Source: Bacteroidales bacterium WCE2008 | GTDB taxonomy: Bacteria; Bacteroidota; Bacteroidia; Bacteroidales; UBA932 | DNA: 64,000 nucleotides | Direction: 5' to 3' | Assembly (NCBI GenBank): GCA_900167925.1 | Contig: FUZM01000003.1 | Location: forward strand, 1 to 64,000 | Shown here: piece by piece, positions 1 through 10,329 of the stretch | Layout: each line of letters opens with the position of its first letter | How positions within the stretch are numbered: the stretch's first letter is position 1 | Notes under the pieces: model-generated | Database searches by the model: none | What the model was told of the DNA's origin: nothing | The model's input: only the letters and a program-made list of their open reading frames with translations | Position numbers and translations under genes: made by a program

Positions 1-34
1 TGATCTCGTTGTGTCCGTTTCTCAAACGGGATTG

Positions 35-65
35 CAAAGGTAGCCACTTTTTCTGAACTTGCAAA
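35..65 (-). promoter_or_regulatory. Bacteroidetes-type promoter for a gene off the left edge
   Basis: Read on the minus strand, TTTG (65 to 62) is followed after exactly 19 bases by TACCTTTG (42 to 35). This matches the known primary sigma-factor promoter of Bacteroidetes (-33 TTTG, -7 TAnnTTTG). The start point would lie near base 28 and the transcript leaves the window, so the gene driven is unknown. A small hairpin (CCGTTT-GAG-AAACGG, 30 to 16) sits at the predicted 5' end. Confidence 0.6.
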
Positions 66-117
66 TATTTCAGCAAAAAAATTTCAAGTTTTTTTTGGCC
101 CGAAATCGCCTAAAACG

Positions 118-155
118 ATGTAACCTCCCGAAGGTCGGAAGGTTACATTTTTTAT
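118..155. terminator. terminator hairpin after groEL
   Basis: A 13-bp stem with one mismatch (ATGTAACCT...AGGTTACAT, 118-148) lies downstream of the groEL stop. It is followed on the plus strand by a T-rich tract and on the minus strand by a short TTTT, so it may work in both directions. A second hairpin (GGGCCT-TGA-AGGCCC, 165-179) lies between it and the groEL stop. Confidence 0.6.
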
Positions 156-201
156 CTTTTTTTCGGGCCTTGAAGGCCCCTGAAGCCATAATCCGGAAAG
201 A

Positions 202-2102
<1,901 letters not shown>

Positions 2103-2134
2103 TTCTTTATTGTTAAATTGTTAATTCATGCAAC

Positions 2135-2154
2135 GCTCCGGAACCCTCCGGAGC
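2135..2154 (-). promoter_or_regulatory. hairpin at the 5' end of the groES leader
   Basis: This is a perfect 8-bp stem (GCTCCGGA / TCCGGAGC) with a 4-base loop. It would start about two bases after the start point predicted from the sigma-54-like element. It may stabilise the 5' end of the message or sense temperature; the sequence cannot tell which. Confidence 0.45.
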
Positions 2155-2166
2155 CGCAAAAGAATA

Positions 2167-2206
2167 ATCAATAGCCGTGCCAACTGCCGATACTGACAAA
2201 ATGGCA
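2167..2206 (-). promoter_or_regulatory. sigma-54-like promoter plus palindrome upstream of groES
   Basis: Read on the minus strand, TGCCATTTTGTCAG (2206 to 2193) is followed after 9 bases by TTGGCACG-GCTA-TTGAT (2183 to 2167). The known sigma-54 consensus is YTGGCACG-N4-TTGCW: the first block matches in full and the second differs at one base (TTGA for TTGC). The upstream block has the form TGNCA-N3-TGNCA. htpG has the same layout at 42388-42428. That it is a heat-shock control element is inferred from the shared context. Confidence 0.55.
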
Positions 2207-2246
2207 CTTCCCTGCATATAACCTATTTATTATAAATAAAATTTCG

Positions 2247-2254
2247 TATCTTTG
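2247..2254 (+). promoter_or_regulatory. -7 promoter element for the alpha-2-macroglobulin gene
   Basis: TATCTTTG matches the Bacteroidetes -7 consensus TAnnTTTG and lies 24 bases before the start codon at 2278. The expected TTTG is not present at the -33 distance, so the match rests on the -7 element alone. Confidence 0.4.
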
Positions 2255-2277
2255 AGGATGTATAAACAATACTGTCT

Positions 2278-5200
2278 ATGAAAACGATCAGATTAGCCAC
2301 AATGCTGCTGATAATGCTCTCGGCATTATCCTGCTCAAGAAAGGGAGCGACCCCTTCCACAGAATTCGCCGAGTACATCAAAGCCTACACGGGAGGTCCT
2401 GTAACCGAAGCCTCCACAATCAAAGTTCAACTCAACCCCGGAATAGAAGTCAAAGACCTCGACGGTCTTTTCTCTTTCAAGCCGGCCCTCAAGGGATCAG
2501 CCAACTTCAACGGAAACACCGTCGAGTTCATCCCGGATCCGGGTCAGCTCGAAGGCGGGAAAGTATATCGCTGCAATTTCCGGCTTGACAAAGTCATCCC
2601 GGGCATCCGGAAGGATCTGAGGAAATTCTGCTTCTCCTTCCTTGTAGCTCCGTCAAAGAACGGCGCCGGCGCTGCAGAAGCGCAGACCGGAGACGGCAAG
2701 ACCGGCTTCAGGGTGCTCTCGGCCAGAATGGACGAGACGGCCGATCCGTTCATTGAAGTAACGTTCAGCGAGCCTGTCGCCGACATGGACGACTTCAAAG
2801 GAATCATAACGCTCGAAGGAGCCCAGAGATATTACACCAGCATCAAAGACGCGACCGCCCGCATCTACTACGAGGGACGGAATAAAGGTCCGGTGACCAT
2901 AAAGATCGCCGACGTCCTCAAGAGCGCCGCCGGCAACGCCCTCGGAGAAGCCTACGAGCAGAGTTTCGACCAGTCGGGCGTCTTCCCGGCAGTGACGATT
3001 CCGCTCAGCGGGAACATTCTCCCAGATCCGTCCAGCCTGACTCTCCCGTTCAGGGCCGTCAACCTCAAGGCAATCGATGTCAGGATCATAAAGATATACA
3101 GCGACAACGTGCTGACATTCCTCCAGGACAACAGCCTCGACGGCAACGGCGAGCTCCGCCGTTCCGGCCGGCTCATATACAAGACCACCGTCCGCCTCGA
3201 CCAGGATCCTGAAAAGGATCTCACTGCATGGCAGGACTTCTCGATCGATCTCTCCGGTCTCATGAAACAAGAGCCGGGAGCTATCTACAGAGTCCGTCTT
3301 TCCTTCACCCAGGACTACTCTCTCTATGGAAAGGAATATACCGGACCTGAAGAGATGAGCGTCGTTCCGGAAGGGATAACGGCCAAGGACGAGGCCACAT
3401 GGGACATGACCAGCACCTACTACTGGGACAACAGCGTCGACTGGAGCACCTACAACTGGAACGACCGCGACAACCCTATGACTCCATCCTATTACATGGA
3501 GAACAGCCGCTTCCCGGAGTGCAACCTCATGACCTCCGATCTCGGAATCATCGTCAAGTCGGCCGCAACCGGAAAGCTCTGGATCAGCGTCAACGATATC
3601 ATGACCACGAAGCCTGTCTATGGCGCCGAGCTCGAAGCATATAACTTCCAGCTCCGTCCGATAGGCCGCGGGCGCACCGGATCAGACGGCATGGCAGAGA
3701 TCCCGGTAGAAGGCAAGCCATTCGTAGTTGTCGCAAGACGGGGCAAATCCGTCAGCTATCTGAAAGTTTCCGACGCCGAAGCCAAATCCCTCAGCCGGTT
3801 TGATGTCGGCGGAAGCAAAGTCGAGAACGGCCTCAAGGCCTACATCTACGGCGAGCGCGGAGTATGGAGACCGGGCGACACCCTGCACGTCACCATGATC
3901 CTCAGGGACAAGGGACAGACTCTCCCTCAGGGACATCCGGCCACGATCGAAGTCTTCACCCCTCAGGGCCAGTTCTACAACAGGACAGTCAGTGCCAGCG
4001 CCGGGGACGGCTTCTACGCATTCGCTATCCCTACAGCCGCCGATGCTCCTACAGGTGTATGGAACGCATATCTAAAAATCGGAGGCTCCACCTTCCATAA
4101 GGCTCTCAGAGTCGAGACAATAAAGCCTAACAGACTGAAAATCAACACGAATTTCAGCAGCAAGGTTCTCTCCGCAGGAGAAAGGTCTGTCGTCAGCATC
4201 TCTTCAAGCTGGCTGACAGGACCTGCCGCAGCCGGCCTGCAGGCAAGTTCGGAAATGACCCTTACACCTTCAGCCCACAAGTTCAAGGGCTTCGAAAACT
4301 ATATCTTCAAGGATCCTACTTCTTCATTCACCAAATCTGAAGAAAAGATCCTGAATGCCCGTCTGGACGGCCAGGGCAACGCATCGGCCAACGTCCTGAT
4401 GCCTAAGGCCTCCGGTGCCCCGGGCATGCTTACCGCAAGCATAATGACGACTGTGACAGAGCCGGGCGGAGACGCCAGCTTCACTGTCCAGACAATACCA
4501 TATTCGCCATTCAGCGCCTATGTCGGAATAAACGTTCCGCAGAAGGGCGACTATCTCGAGACTGACAAGGACCATTATTTCAAAGTCGCCACCCTCGACA
4601 AGGACGGCCACCGCGTATCCGGACACAATCTCGAATACCGCATCTACAAACTCGAATGGAGCTGGTGGTGGGAGAGCCGTGCCGAAGAACTGGACTCATA
4701 TATCAACGGCACCGGAGCCAATCTGTTCTCGTCCGGACGTCTTGTCTCCGGAAACACCGACGCGTCGGTTCCGTTCCGCATCGACTATCCTGACTGGGGA
4801 CGATTCCTCGTATATGTAAAAGACCTCGACAGCGGTCACGCCACAGGTGCAATCTTCATGGCCGACTGGCCTGAATACAGGGGCCGTTCAGAGAAGACAG
4901 ATCCTGACGCCCTTACTATGATTACTTTCTCTACCGACAAGAAGGAATACGAAGCCGGCCAGACCGCGACAGTATTCGTTCCTGCAGCAGAAGGAGGCCG
5001 CGCCCTCGTTTCCCTCGAGAACGCGTCCGGAGTAATCGCCCGTGAGTGGGTAAGCACCTCAGGCAAAGGCGACACTCCATACAAGTTCAAGATCACTCCG
5101 GAGATGGCTCCGAACTTCTATGTCCATATCACCCTTCTGCAGCCTCATAAGAACAGCGCCAACGACCTTCCGATAAGGATGTATGGAGTCCAGCCGGTTT

Positions 5201-7479
5201 CCGTAGTAGACAAGGGCTCAAGGATAGAACCGGTCATCAGCATGGCCGACGCTGTCCATCCTGAAGAAGAATTCCAGATCAAGGTCAGCGAAAAATCCGG
5301 ACGAGGCATGACATATACTCTCGCAATCGTGGACGAGGGTCTGCTCGACCTGACCGCCTTCAAGACCCCTGATCCGTGGAACGCGATGTATTCACGCGAA
5401 GCTCTTGGTGTGAAGACCTGGGACCTTTATGACAATGTTATCGGCGCATACAGCGGCCGCTTCGCGCCGATGCTCAGCATCGGTGGTGACGAAGACATCG
5501 TCGTAGGTCCGAAGAAAGACAACAGATTCAATCCTGTAGTCCGCTTCCTCGGGCCATTCACCCTCGAAAAAGGCTCACAGACTCATAAGATCAAGCTTCC
5601 TATGTATGTCGGCAGCGTAAGGGTAATGGTCGTAGCCGGCAATGGAGAAGCATTCGGCAACGCTGAGAAGGCTGTGGCCGTACGTTCTCCTCTGATGATC
5701 CTCCCGACCGTTCCGAGAGTACTCTCTACCGGAGACAAACTCACGATTCCGGTCAATGTCTTCGCGATGGAGGATAATGTACGCAACGTCAAGGTATCGA
5801 TCAAGCTCGACGGTCCGGTCAGACTGACCGGAGAAAGCAGCCGCAGTCTCAACTTCAGCGCAACTGGAGACAAGTTGACAGGCTTCCCTGTCGAAGCCAC
5901 GGGAGAAGGCACGGCGACCATCACGGTATCTGCCGCTTCCGGCAACCTTACCGCGACGGAAACCATTGCAGTTCCGGTACGCAACCCTAATCCGGTTCTT
6001 ACCAGGACCCAGCAGAAAGCAATAGCCGCAGGAGAAGAAATTGAATTCTCGTTCAAAGCCTTCAACGACGACAAAGACAATACAGCTACAGTCGAACTCG
6101 CCGGCTTCCCTATAATCGATGTCGACGGAGTATTCAGCAACATGAAGAACTACCGTTACTCATGCACCGAGCAGCTCGCCGCAAGAGGCCTTACCTTCCT
6201 GCATCTGCACGACATGTTCTGCAGCAACAACGCCGAGGAAGTATCCGGAATGATTCCTGAGATTCTCCAGGAGATATACTCCCGCCAGCTTCCTGACGGA
6301 GGTTTCGCCTACTGGCCGGGACAGGTCGATGCCGTATCATGGGTTTCATCTATGGCAGGACAGTTCATGGCCGAGGCTTCGGCAAAAGGCTATGAGGTCA
6401 ACGCAGGAGTGCTCTCGGCATGGGAGAACTACCAGAAGAGCAAAGTCCAGTCTTACAGATTCTCTTCAGGCAAGTTCTTGAACGACATGACCCAGGCATA
6501 CCGCCTCTACACCCTCGCCATCGCCGGCAAACCTGACAACGGTGCCATGAACAGGCTCCGCGAGAATGGTTCGGTCTCTGCCCAGGCACGCTGGCTGCTG
6601 GCTTCGGCTTACGCAATCTGCGGAAAAGCCCAGACTGCCGAATCCATAATCCAGTCTATCGATGAGGGATTCACCGAATATACCCCTGACAACGAGACCT
6701 ATGGCAGCGGACTGAGAGACAAGGCAATCGCCATCGAGGCCCTTGTACTCACGGGCCAGACCGGAAGGGCTCTCCAGTACGCCGGAGAGCTGGCTTCGGT
6801 ATTCGGTCCGGGATACAGTTCGACCCAGGAGACTGCATTCGCTTCGATAGCCATGGAAAGACTTGCTTCCAAGGTCAATTCGTCTGCCATCTCTGCCGTG
6901 ATCAACGGCAAGGAGGTCAAGACAGCCAAGGCTGTATACAGCAGCCGTACCGACGGCAGCACCGGTCTGGTGAAGGTCAAGAACAACTCCGAGGGTCCGC
7001 TTTATGCCACACTCGTGACTACAGGCAGGGTACCGGCAGGAACGCAAATACCTGCAAAGAGCTCCGGAATGAGGCTTAACGTTACCTATACCGACGAAAA
7101 AGGCAACGCCCTCAACCCGGCTTCGATAGCCCAGGGCACTGAATTCACTTCGGTCATCACCGTGACCAACACCAACGGTCTTGAGGACTACACGAACCTG
7201 GCTCTCAGCCAGATGATACCTTCAGGCTGGGAAATCATCAACGAAAGACTTTCGGGCGCCGTCGTGGCCAGCCAGAACTCATATGACTACAACGACATCC
7301 GCGACGACAGGTCTATCTGGTATTTCAGCCTGCCAAGAGGCACATCCAAGACGTTCAAGCTCAGACTTCGCGCCGCTTACGAAGGCCAGTACACTCTTCC
7401 ATCCATAACATGCGAAGCAATGTACAACAGCCTCTGCAGCGCCGCAACGGCTTCCGGCTCTACAGCCGTGACCAAATGA
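2278..7479 (+). CDS. alpha-2-macroglobulin family lipoprotein (YfhM-like)
   Basis: Bacterial alpha-2-macroglobulins are large periplasmic proteins thought to trap invading proteases; in many genomes they sit beside pbpC. This one is 1733 aa. It starts with a lipoprotein signal (LIMLSALSCSRKG, lipidated Cys near residue 19). It has many beta-sandwich (MG-type) repeats and a helical thioester-domain region around residues 1280-1560. A CTEQ sequence at C1296-Q1299 matches the CxEQ thioester motif, so the covalent trapping mechanism could be intact. A carrier-like beta domain lies at the C-terminus. Its stop codon overlaps the pbpC start (ATGA), so the two are translationally coupled. The family call is firm; the trapping role is family knowledge. 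Confidence 0.93.
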   Translation: MKTIRLATMLLIMLSALSCSRKGATPSTEFAEYIKAYTGGPVTEASTIKVQLNPGIEVKDLDGLFSFKPALKGSANFNGNTVEFIPDPGQLEGGKVYRCNFRLDKVIPGIRKDLRKFCFSFLVAPSKNGAGAAEAQTGDGKTGFRVLSARMDETADPFIEVTFSEPVADMDDFKGIITLEGAQRYYTSIKDATARIYYEGRNKGPVTIKIADVLKSAAGNALGEAYEQSFDQSGVFPAVTIPLSGNILPDPSSLTLPFRAVNLKAIDVRIIKIYSDNVLTFLQDNSLDGNGELRRSGRLIYKTTVRLDQDPEKDLTAWQDFSIDLSGLMKQEPGAIYRVRLSFTQDYSLYGKEYTGPEEMSVVPEGITAKDEATWDMTSTYYWDNSVDWSTYNWNDRDNPMTPSYYMENSRFPECNLMTSDLGIIVKSAATGKLWISVNDIMTTKPVYGAELEAYNFQLRPIGRGRTGSDGMAEIPVEGKPFVVVARRGKSVSYLKVSDAEAKSLSRFDVGGSKVENGLKAYIYGERGVWRPGDTLHVTMILRDKGQTLPQGHPATIEVFTPQGQFYNRTVSASAGDGFYAFAIPTAADAPTGVWNAYLKIGGSTFHKALRVETIKPNRLKINTNFSSKVLSAGERSVVSISSSWLTGPAAAGLQASSEMTLTPSAHKFKGFENYIFKDPTSSFTKSEEKILNARLDGQGNASANVLMPKASGAPGMLTASIMTTVTEPGGDASFTVQTIPYSPFSAYVGINVPQKGDYLETDKDHYFKVATLDKDGHRVSGHNLEYRIYKLEWSWWWESRAEELDSYINGTGANLFSSGRLVSGNTDASVPFRIDYPDWGRFLVYVKDLDSGHATGAIFMADWPEYRGRSEKTDPDALTMITFSTDKKEYEAGQTATVFVPAAEGGRALVSLENASGVIAREWVSTSGKGDTPYKFKITPEMAPNFYVHITLLQPHKNSANDLPIRMYGVQPVSVVDKGSRIEPVISMADAVHPEEEFQIKVSEKSGRGMTYTLAIVDEGLLDLTAFKTPDPWNAMYSREALGVKTWDLYDNVIGAYSGRFAPMLSIGGDEDIVVGPKKDNRFNPVVRFLGPFTLEKGSQTHKIKLPMYVGSVRVMVVAGNGEAFGNAEKAVAVRSPLMILPTVPRVLSTGDKLTIPVNVFAMEDNVRNVKVSIKLDGPVRLTGESSRSLNFSATGDKLTGFPVEATGEGTATITVSAASGNLTATETIAVPVRNPNPVLTRTQQKAIAAGEEIEFSFKAFNDDKDNTATVELAGFPIIDVDGVFSNMKNYRYSCTEQLAARGLTFLHLHDMFCSNNAEEVSGMIPEILQEIYSRQLPDGGFAYWPGQVDAVSWVSSMAGQFMAEASAKGYEVNAGVLSAWENYQKSKVQSYRFSSGKFLNDMTQAYRLYTLAIAGKPDNGAMNRLRENGSVSAQARWLLASAYAICGKAQTAESIIQSIDEGFTEYTPDNETYGSGLRDKAIAIEALVLTGQTGRALQYAGELASVFGPGYSSTQETAFASIAMERLASKVNSSAISAVINGKEVKTAKAVYSSRTDGSTGLVKVKNNSEGPLYATLVTTGRVPAGTQIPAKSSGMRLNVTYTDEKGNALNPASIAQGTEFTSVITVTNTNGLEDYTNLALSQMIPSGWEIINERLSGAVVASQNSYDYNDIRDDRSIWYFSLPRGTSKTFKLRLRAAYEGQYTLPSITCEAMYNSLCSAATASGSTAVTK

Positions 7480-9638
7480 CAAGACGCCGAAAGATAATTC
7501 TGTACGCGGCGGCCGTCCTGGCCGTCGCGTATATGTTGTGTCTCCCGCGGAACCTTTTCAAAGGCACGGTCTATTCTACGGTAGTCGAGGACCGCAACGG
7601 AGAACTGCTGGGAGCCCATATAGCTTCCGACGGCCAGTGGAGATTTCCGCCGTCCGACACTATTCCCGAGCGATACAAGACGGCCCTGATCCAGTTTGAG
7701 GACCGGTATTTCCGCTACCATCCCGGAGTAAACCCTGTTTCCATAATCAGAGCCCTGGCCGGGAATATCAAGGCCGGTCATGTCACCAGCGGAGGCAGTA
7801 CGATCACCATGCAGGTCATCCGCATGTCCCGCGGCAAAGAAAGGAATCTGTGGCAGAAGCTGATCGAAGCTGTGCTGGCGACAAGGCTCGAGCTGCGCTG
7901 CAGCAAGAACCGGATTCTGGCCATGTATGCAGCCCATGCCCCTTTTGGCGGCAACGTCGTCGGACTGGAGGCGGCATCATGGAGATACTTCGGCCGTCCT
8001 TCGTCGCAGCTATCATGGGCAGAAGCCGCAACTCTGGCGATTCTGCCGAACTCGCCGTCCGGAGTCCATCCGGGCAAGAACAGGGATAAGCTGCTTGAGA
8101 AGAGGAACCGGCTGCTCCATAACCTGCTGGATGCAGGGAAGATTGATGCAGAAACCTACGAACTGGCTGTCGGAGAGCCCCTGGTAATGCAGCCGCACCC
8201 TCTTCCACGCCTGGCGCCTCATCTGACTGACAATTATTATCTGACCGATGGAGGGAAGACCATACGGACGTCGATAGATGCCGGGCTCCAGAGGCAGGTC
8301 TGCGCTGTTGCGGACAGATGGTCTCGAGACTTCGCGAAAACCGGAGTCGGAGACCTGGCGGCAGTTGTCGTAGATGTCCATACGGGAGAAGTTCTCGCCT
8401 ACTGCGGCAACGCTGATCCGGACCGTGAACGTCCGGGAAGGCTCGTCGATATCGCTTCGGCGCCGAGAAGCACCGGCAGTATACTCAAGCCTATGCTATA
8501 CTGCGCCCTGCTTCAGGAGGGCCAGATGCTTCCGGGTACTCTGCTGCCGGATATTCCGATCAATATCAACGGCTTCTCTCCGCAGAATTTCGACCGTCAG
8601 TTCTCCGGCGCTGTCCATGCCGGAGAAGCTCTCGCCAGATCGCTGAACGTCCCGGCTGTCCACATGCTGCGGGAATATGGTGTCCCGAAATTCCTTGACC
8701 TGCTCAGGGCAAGCGGTATGACGACTCTGGACCGTTCCGCTGCGGATTACGGTCTTTCTCTGATTCTCGGAGGCGCTGAAGGGCGTCTTGTCGACATTAC
8801 CCGGATGTACGCCGGTCTCTCCCGTTCGTATCAGACGAAGGACAGCACTTTCGCGCTTAACGACAAGGCGGCTATCTGGCATACTCTGGATGCGTTGAAG
8901 GAGGTCAACCGTCCGGATGAGATAGACTGGCACCTTATCCGTTCGGTGCGCAGGGTTGCATGGAAGACGGGGACCAGCTATGGATTCAGGGATGGTTGGG
9001 CCGTCGGCATGACTCCAGACTACGCTGTAGGAGTCTGGGCGGGAAATGCCCAGGGAGAAGGGGTCCCGGGGCTGACCGGAGCAAGGACCGCCGGACCTGT
9101 CATGTTCGACATATTCAACCTGCTGCCTGTCGGAGACTGGTTCGAAGAACCTCTGCCGTCGGATTATATCCGGGCGGAAATATGTCCCCAGTCCGGTCAT
9201 TTGCGGAGTCTGAACTGCCCGCAGGCGGATACCCTGCATCTTCCGAAACGGGCTCTGCGCTCGAGTCCATGTCCTTACCATACTCCTGACGGCTCGTTCG
9301 TGCTGCCGCCGGGGATGGAGTGGTATTACCGGCAGAACCATCCGGAATATCATGGCGCCGTACGCGGGACTGTCGCGACGATGGAGTTCATATATCCCGA
9401 TTCGGGCAGTACAATCTTTATTCCGCGGCAGATCGACGGTTCAGTCAAGGGAGCGGTCTTCCATCTGGCCCACAGGGACAGGGATGCCACCGTTTATTGG
9501 CACATGGATAACGGCTATCTCGGGGAGACCAGGCATATCCATCAGATGACTCTTTCGCCAAGTCCGGGGCATCATGTCGTAACGGTGGTAGACGGTAGCG
9601 GGAATACTCTTTCTGTCTCTTTTAATGTGGCAGAATGA
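7476..9638 (+). CDS. pbpC: penicillin-binding protein 1C (transglycosylase/transpeptidase)
   Basis: This is a bifunctional peptidoglycan synthase of the PBP1C type, anchored by one N-terminal membrane segment (about residues 7-22). The GT51 transglycosylase domain shows FEDRYFRYHPG and the GGSTITMQV motif. The transpeptidase domain shows the SxxK motif in STGSILKPM and the KTG motif in WKTGTSYGF. The C-terminal BiPBP_C-like beta domain starts around FIYPDSGSTIFIP. The ATG at 7476 is chosen because it forms an ATGA overlap with the upstream gene and starts directly before the basic MTRRRK segment; an in-frame start at 7410 would add 22 residues inside the upstream gene. The pairing with the macroglobulin gene is the classical yfhM-pbpC arrangement. 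Confidence 0.95.
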   Translation: MTRRRKIILYAAAVLAVAYMLCLPRNLFKGTVYSTVVEDRNGELLGAHIASDGQWRFPPSDTIPERYKTALIQFEDRYFRYHPGVNPVSIIRALAGNIKAGHVTSGGSTITMQVIRMSRGKERNLWQKLIEAVLATRLELRCSKNRILAMYAAHAPFGGNVVGLEAASWRYFGRPSSQLSWAEAATLAILPNSPSGVHPGKNRDKLLEKRNRLLHNLLDAGKIDAETYELAVGEPLVMQPHPLPRLAPHLTDNYYLTDGGKTIRTSIDAGLQRQVCAVADRWSRDFAKTGVGDLAAVVVDVHTGEVLAYCGNADPDRERPGRLVDIASAPRSTGSILKPMLYCALLQEGQMLPGTLLPDIPININGFSPQNFDRQFSGAVHAGEALARSLNVPAVHMLREYGVPKFLDLLRASGMTTLDRSAADYGLSLILGGAEGRLVDITRMYAGLSRSYQTKDSTFALNDKAAIWHTLDALKEVNRPDEIDWHLIRSVRRVAWKTGTSYGFRDGWAVGMTPDYAVGVWAGNAQGEGVPGLTGARTAGPVMFDIFNLLPVGDWFEEPLPSDYIRAEICPQSGHLRSLNCPQADTLHLPKRALRSSPCPYHTPDGSFVLPPGMEWYYRQNHPEYHGAVRGTVATMEFIYPDSGSTIFIPRQIDGSVKGAVFHLAHRDRDATVYWHMDNGYLGETRHIHQMTLSPSPGHHVVTVVDGSGNTLSVSFNVAE

Positions 9639-9711
9639 TATCCACAGGTGTTTTTTACGAAATTGTGGATAAGTTTTCATACCCTATATGCAACTATTTC
9701 GAAAATTTGTA

Positions 9712-9719
9712 TATATTTG
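9712..9719 (+). promoter_or_regulatory. -7 promoter element for the DUF2795 gene
   Basis: TATATTTG fits TAnnTTTG and lies 67 bases before the start codon at 9787. The 5' leader that follows contains a short GGGTC-TTTGCG-GACCC hairpin. No good TTTG is seen at -33. Confidence 0.35.
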
Positions 9720-9786
9720 CCGCCCAATAGGGGGTCTTTGCGGACCCGACAGAACTTTTTATTAACCGGTTACACCACTTATTACT

Positions 9787-10008
9787 ATGTACTGGACACT
9801 TGAACTTGCCAGCAGCCTGGACGATGCTCCATGGCCGGCTTCCAAAGATGAATTGATTGATTATGCCAACCGTTCCGGCGCTCCGGAGGAGGTAATTGAA
9901 AACCTTCAGGAACTCGAAGATGACGGTGAAGTATATGAAAGCATAGAGGATATCTGGCCGGACTATCCGACCAAGGACGACTTCTTCTTCAACGAGGAGG
10001 AGTATTAG
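9787..10008 (+). CDS. small acidic DUF2795 protein
   Basis: This 73-aa acidic protein belongs to the DUF2795 family, widespread in Bacteroidetes and of unknown function. The product begins MYWTLELASSLDD, has a short helical core (PEEVIENLQELEDDGEVY) and ends in the acidic tail DDFFFNEEEY. Its last coding bases (from 9986) are repeated perfectly at 15047-15067, where the same frame ends in TGA instead of TAG. This suggests that the 3' end of this gene served as an integration site and that the inserted DNA restored the last codons. It appears to be transcribed alone, with a terminator at 10052. Confidence 0.85.
   Translation: MYWTLELASSLDDAPWPASKDELIDYANRSGAPEEVIENLQELEDDGEVYESIEDIWPDYPTKDDFFFNEEEY
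9986..10006 (+). repeat. 21-bp direct repeat, left copy (putative attL core)
   Basis: The repeat begins TCTTCAACGAGG and ends GGAGTATT, and it covers the last sense codons of the DUF2795 gene. It is identical over 21 bases to 15047-15067, and similarity stops sharply on both sides. A short sequence inside the left end (10031-10042) matches one inside the right end (15025-15036) at 11 of 12 bases and could be a recombinase-binding motif. Confidence 0.8.
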
Positions 10009-10051
10009 AAAATTTCAATTTGTAATCATTTGATTATCAATAGACCAAGAA

Positions 10052-10077
10052 AAAGCCAGGGATAGCACCTGGCTTTT
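10052..10077 (+). terminator. terminator after the DUF2795 gene (island copy)
   Basis: The stem AAAGCCAGG / CCTGGCTTT with a 7-base loop is followed by a run of T. Its counterpart at 15097-15125 has a similar stem and is likewise followed by TTTTTTACTTCC, so the two gene ends look like diverged homologues. Confidence 0.8.
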
Positions 10078-10329
10078 TTACTTCCCCAAAATATAGCCCA
10101 GAATGGCCATTTTCACCCCCTCACTAACCCTGGGGCTATCCCCAATTTTATGAGCACAGAGACAAGCAACTGAGAATAAGATTCTTACCCCGAACTACAC
10201 TTATTACAGGAATGAAAAGGATATTAGTCAGAGAACGGAGAGGTTTGTAGAGAAAAAGGATTTATTCCTAATTGGATTCCTTGTCTATTTTTGTATATTC
10301 GCATTATACTCCTCCATATTCAATCAATT
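10078..10329. other. AT-rich left end of the island, no gene seen
   Basis: Between the terminator and the FRG gene there is no open frame with coding character. The stretch contains a candidate -7 element (TATTTTTG, 10286-10293) 36 bases before the ATG at 10330. An in-frame TTG at 10291 overlaps that element, so it is unlikely to be the true start of the FRG gene. Confidence 0.5.

Noticed and set aside
2201..2216. Plus-strand TGGCAC...TGCA as a sigma-54 promoter for the alpha-2-macroglobulin gene
   Set aside because: The GG-to-GC spacing is 9 bases instead of the required 10, and the bases are part of the minus-strand palindrome of groES.
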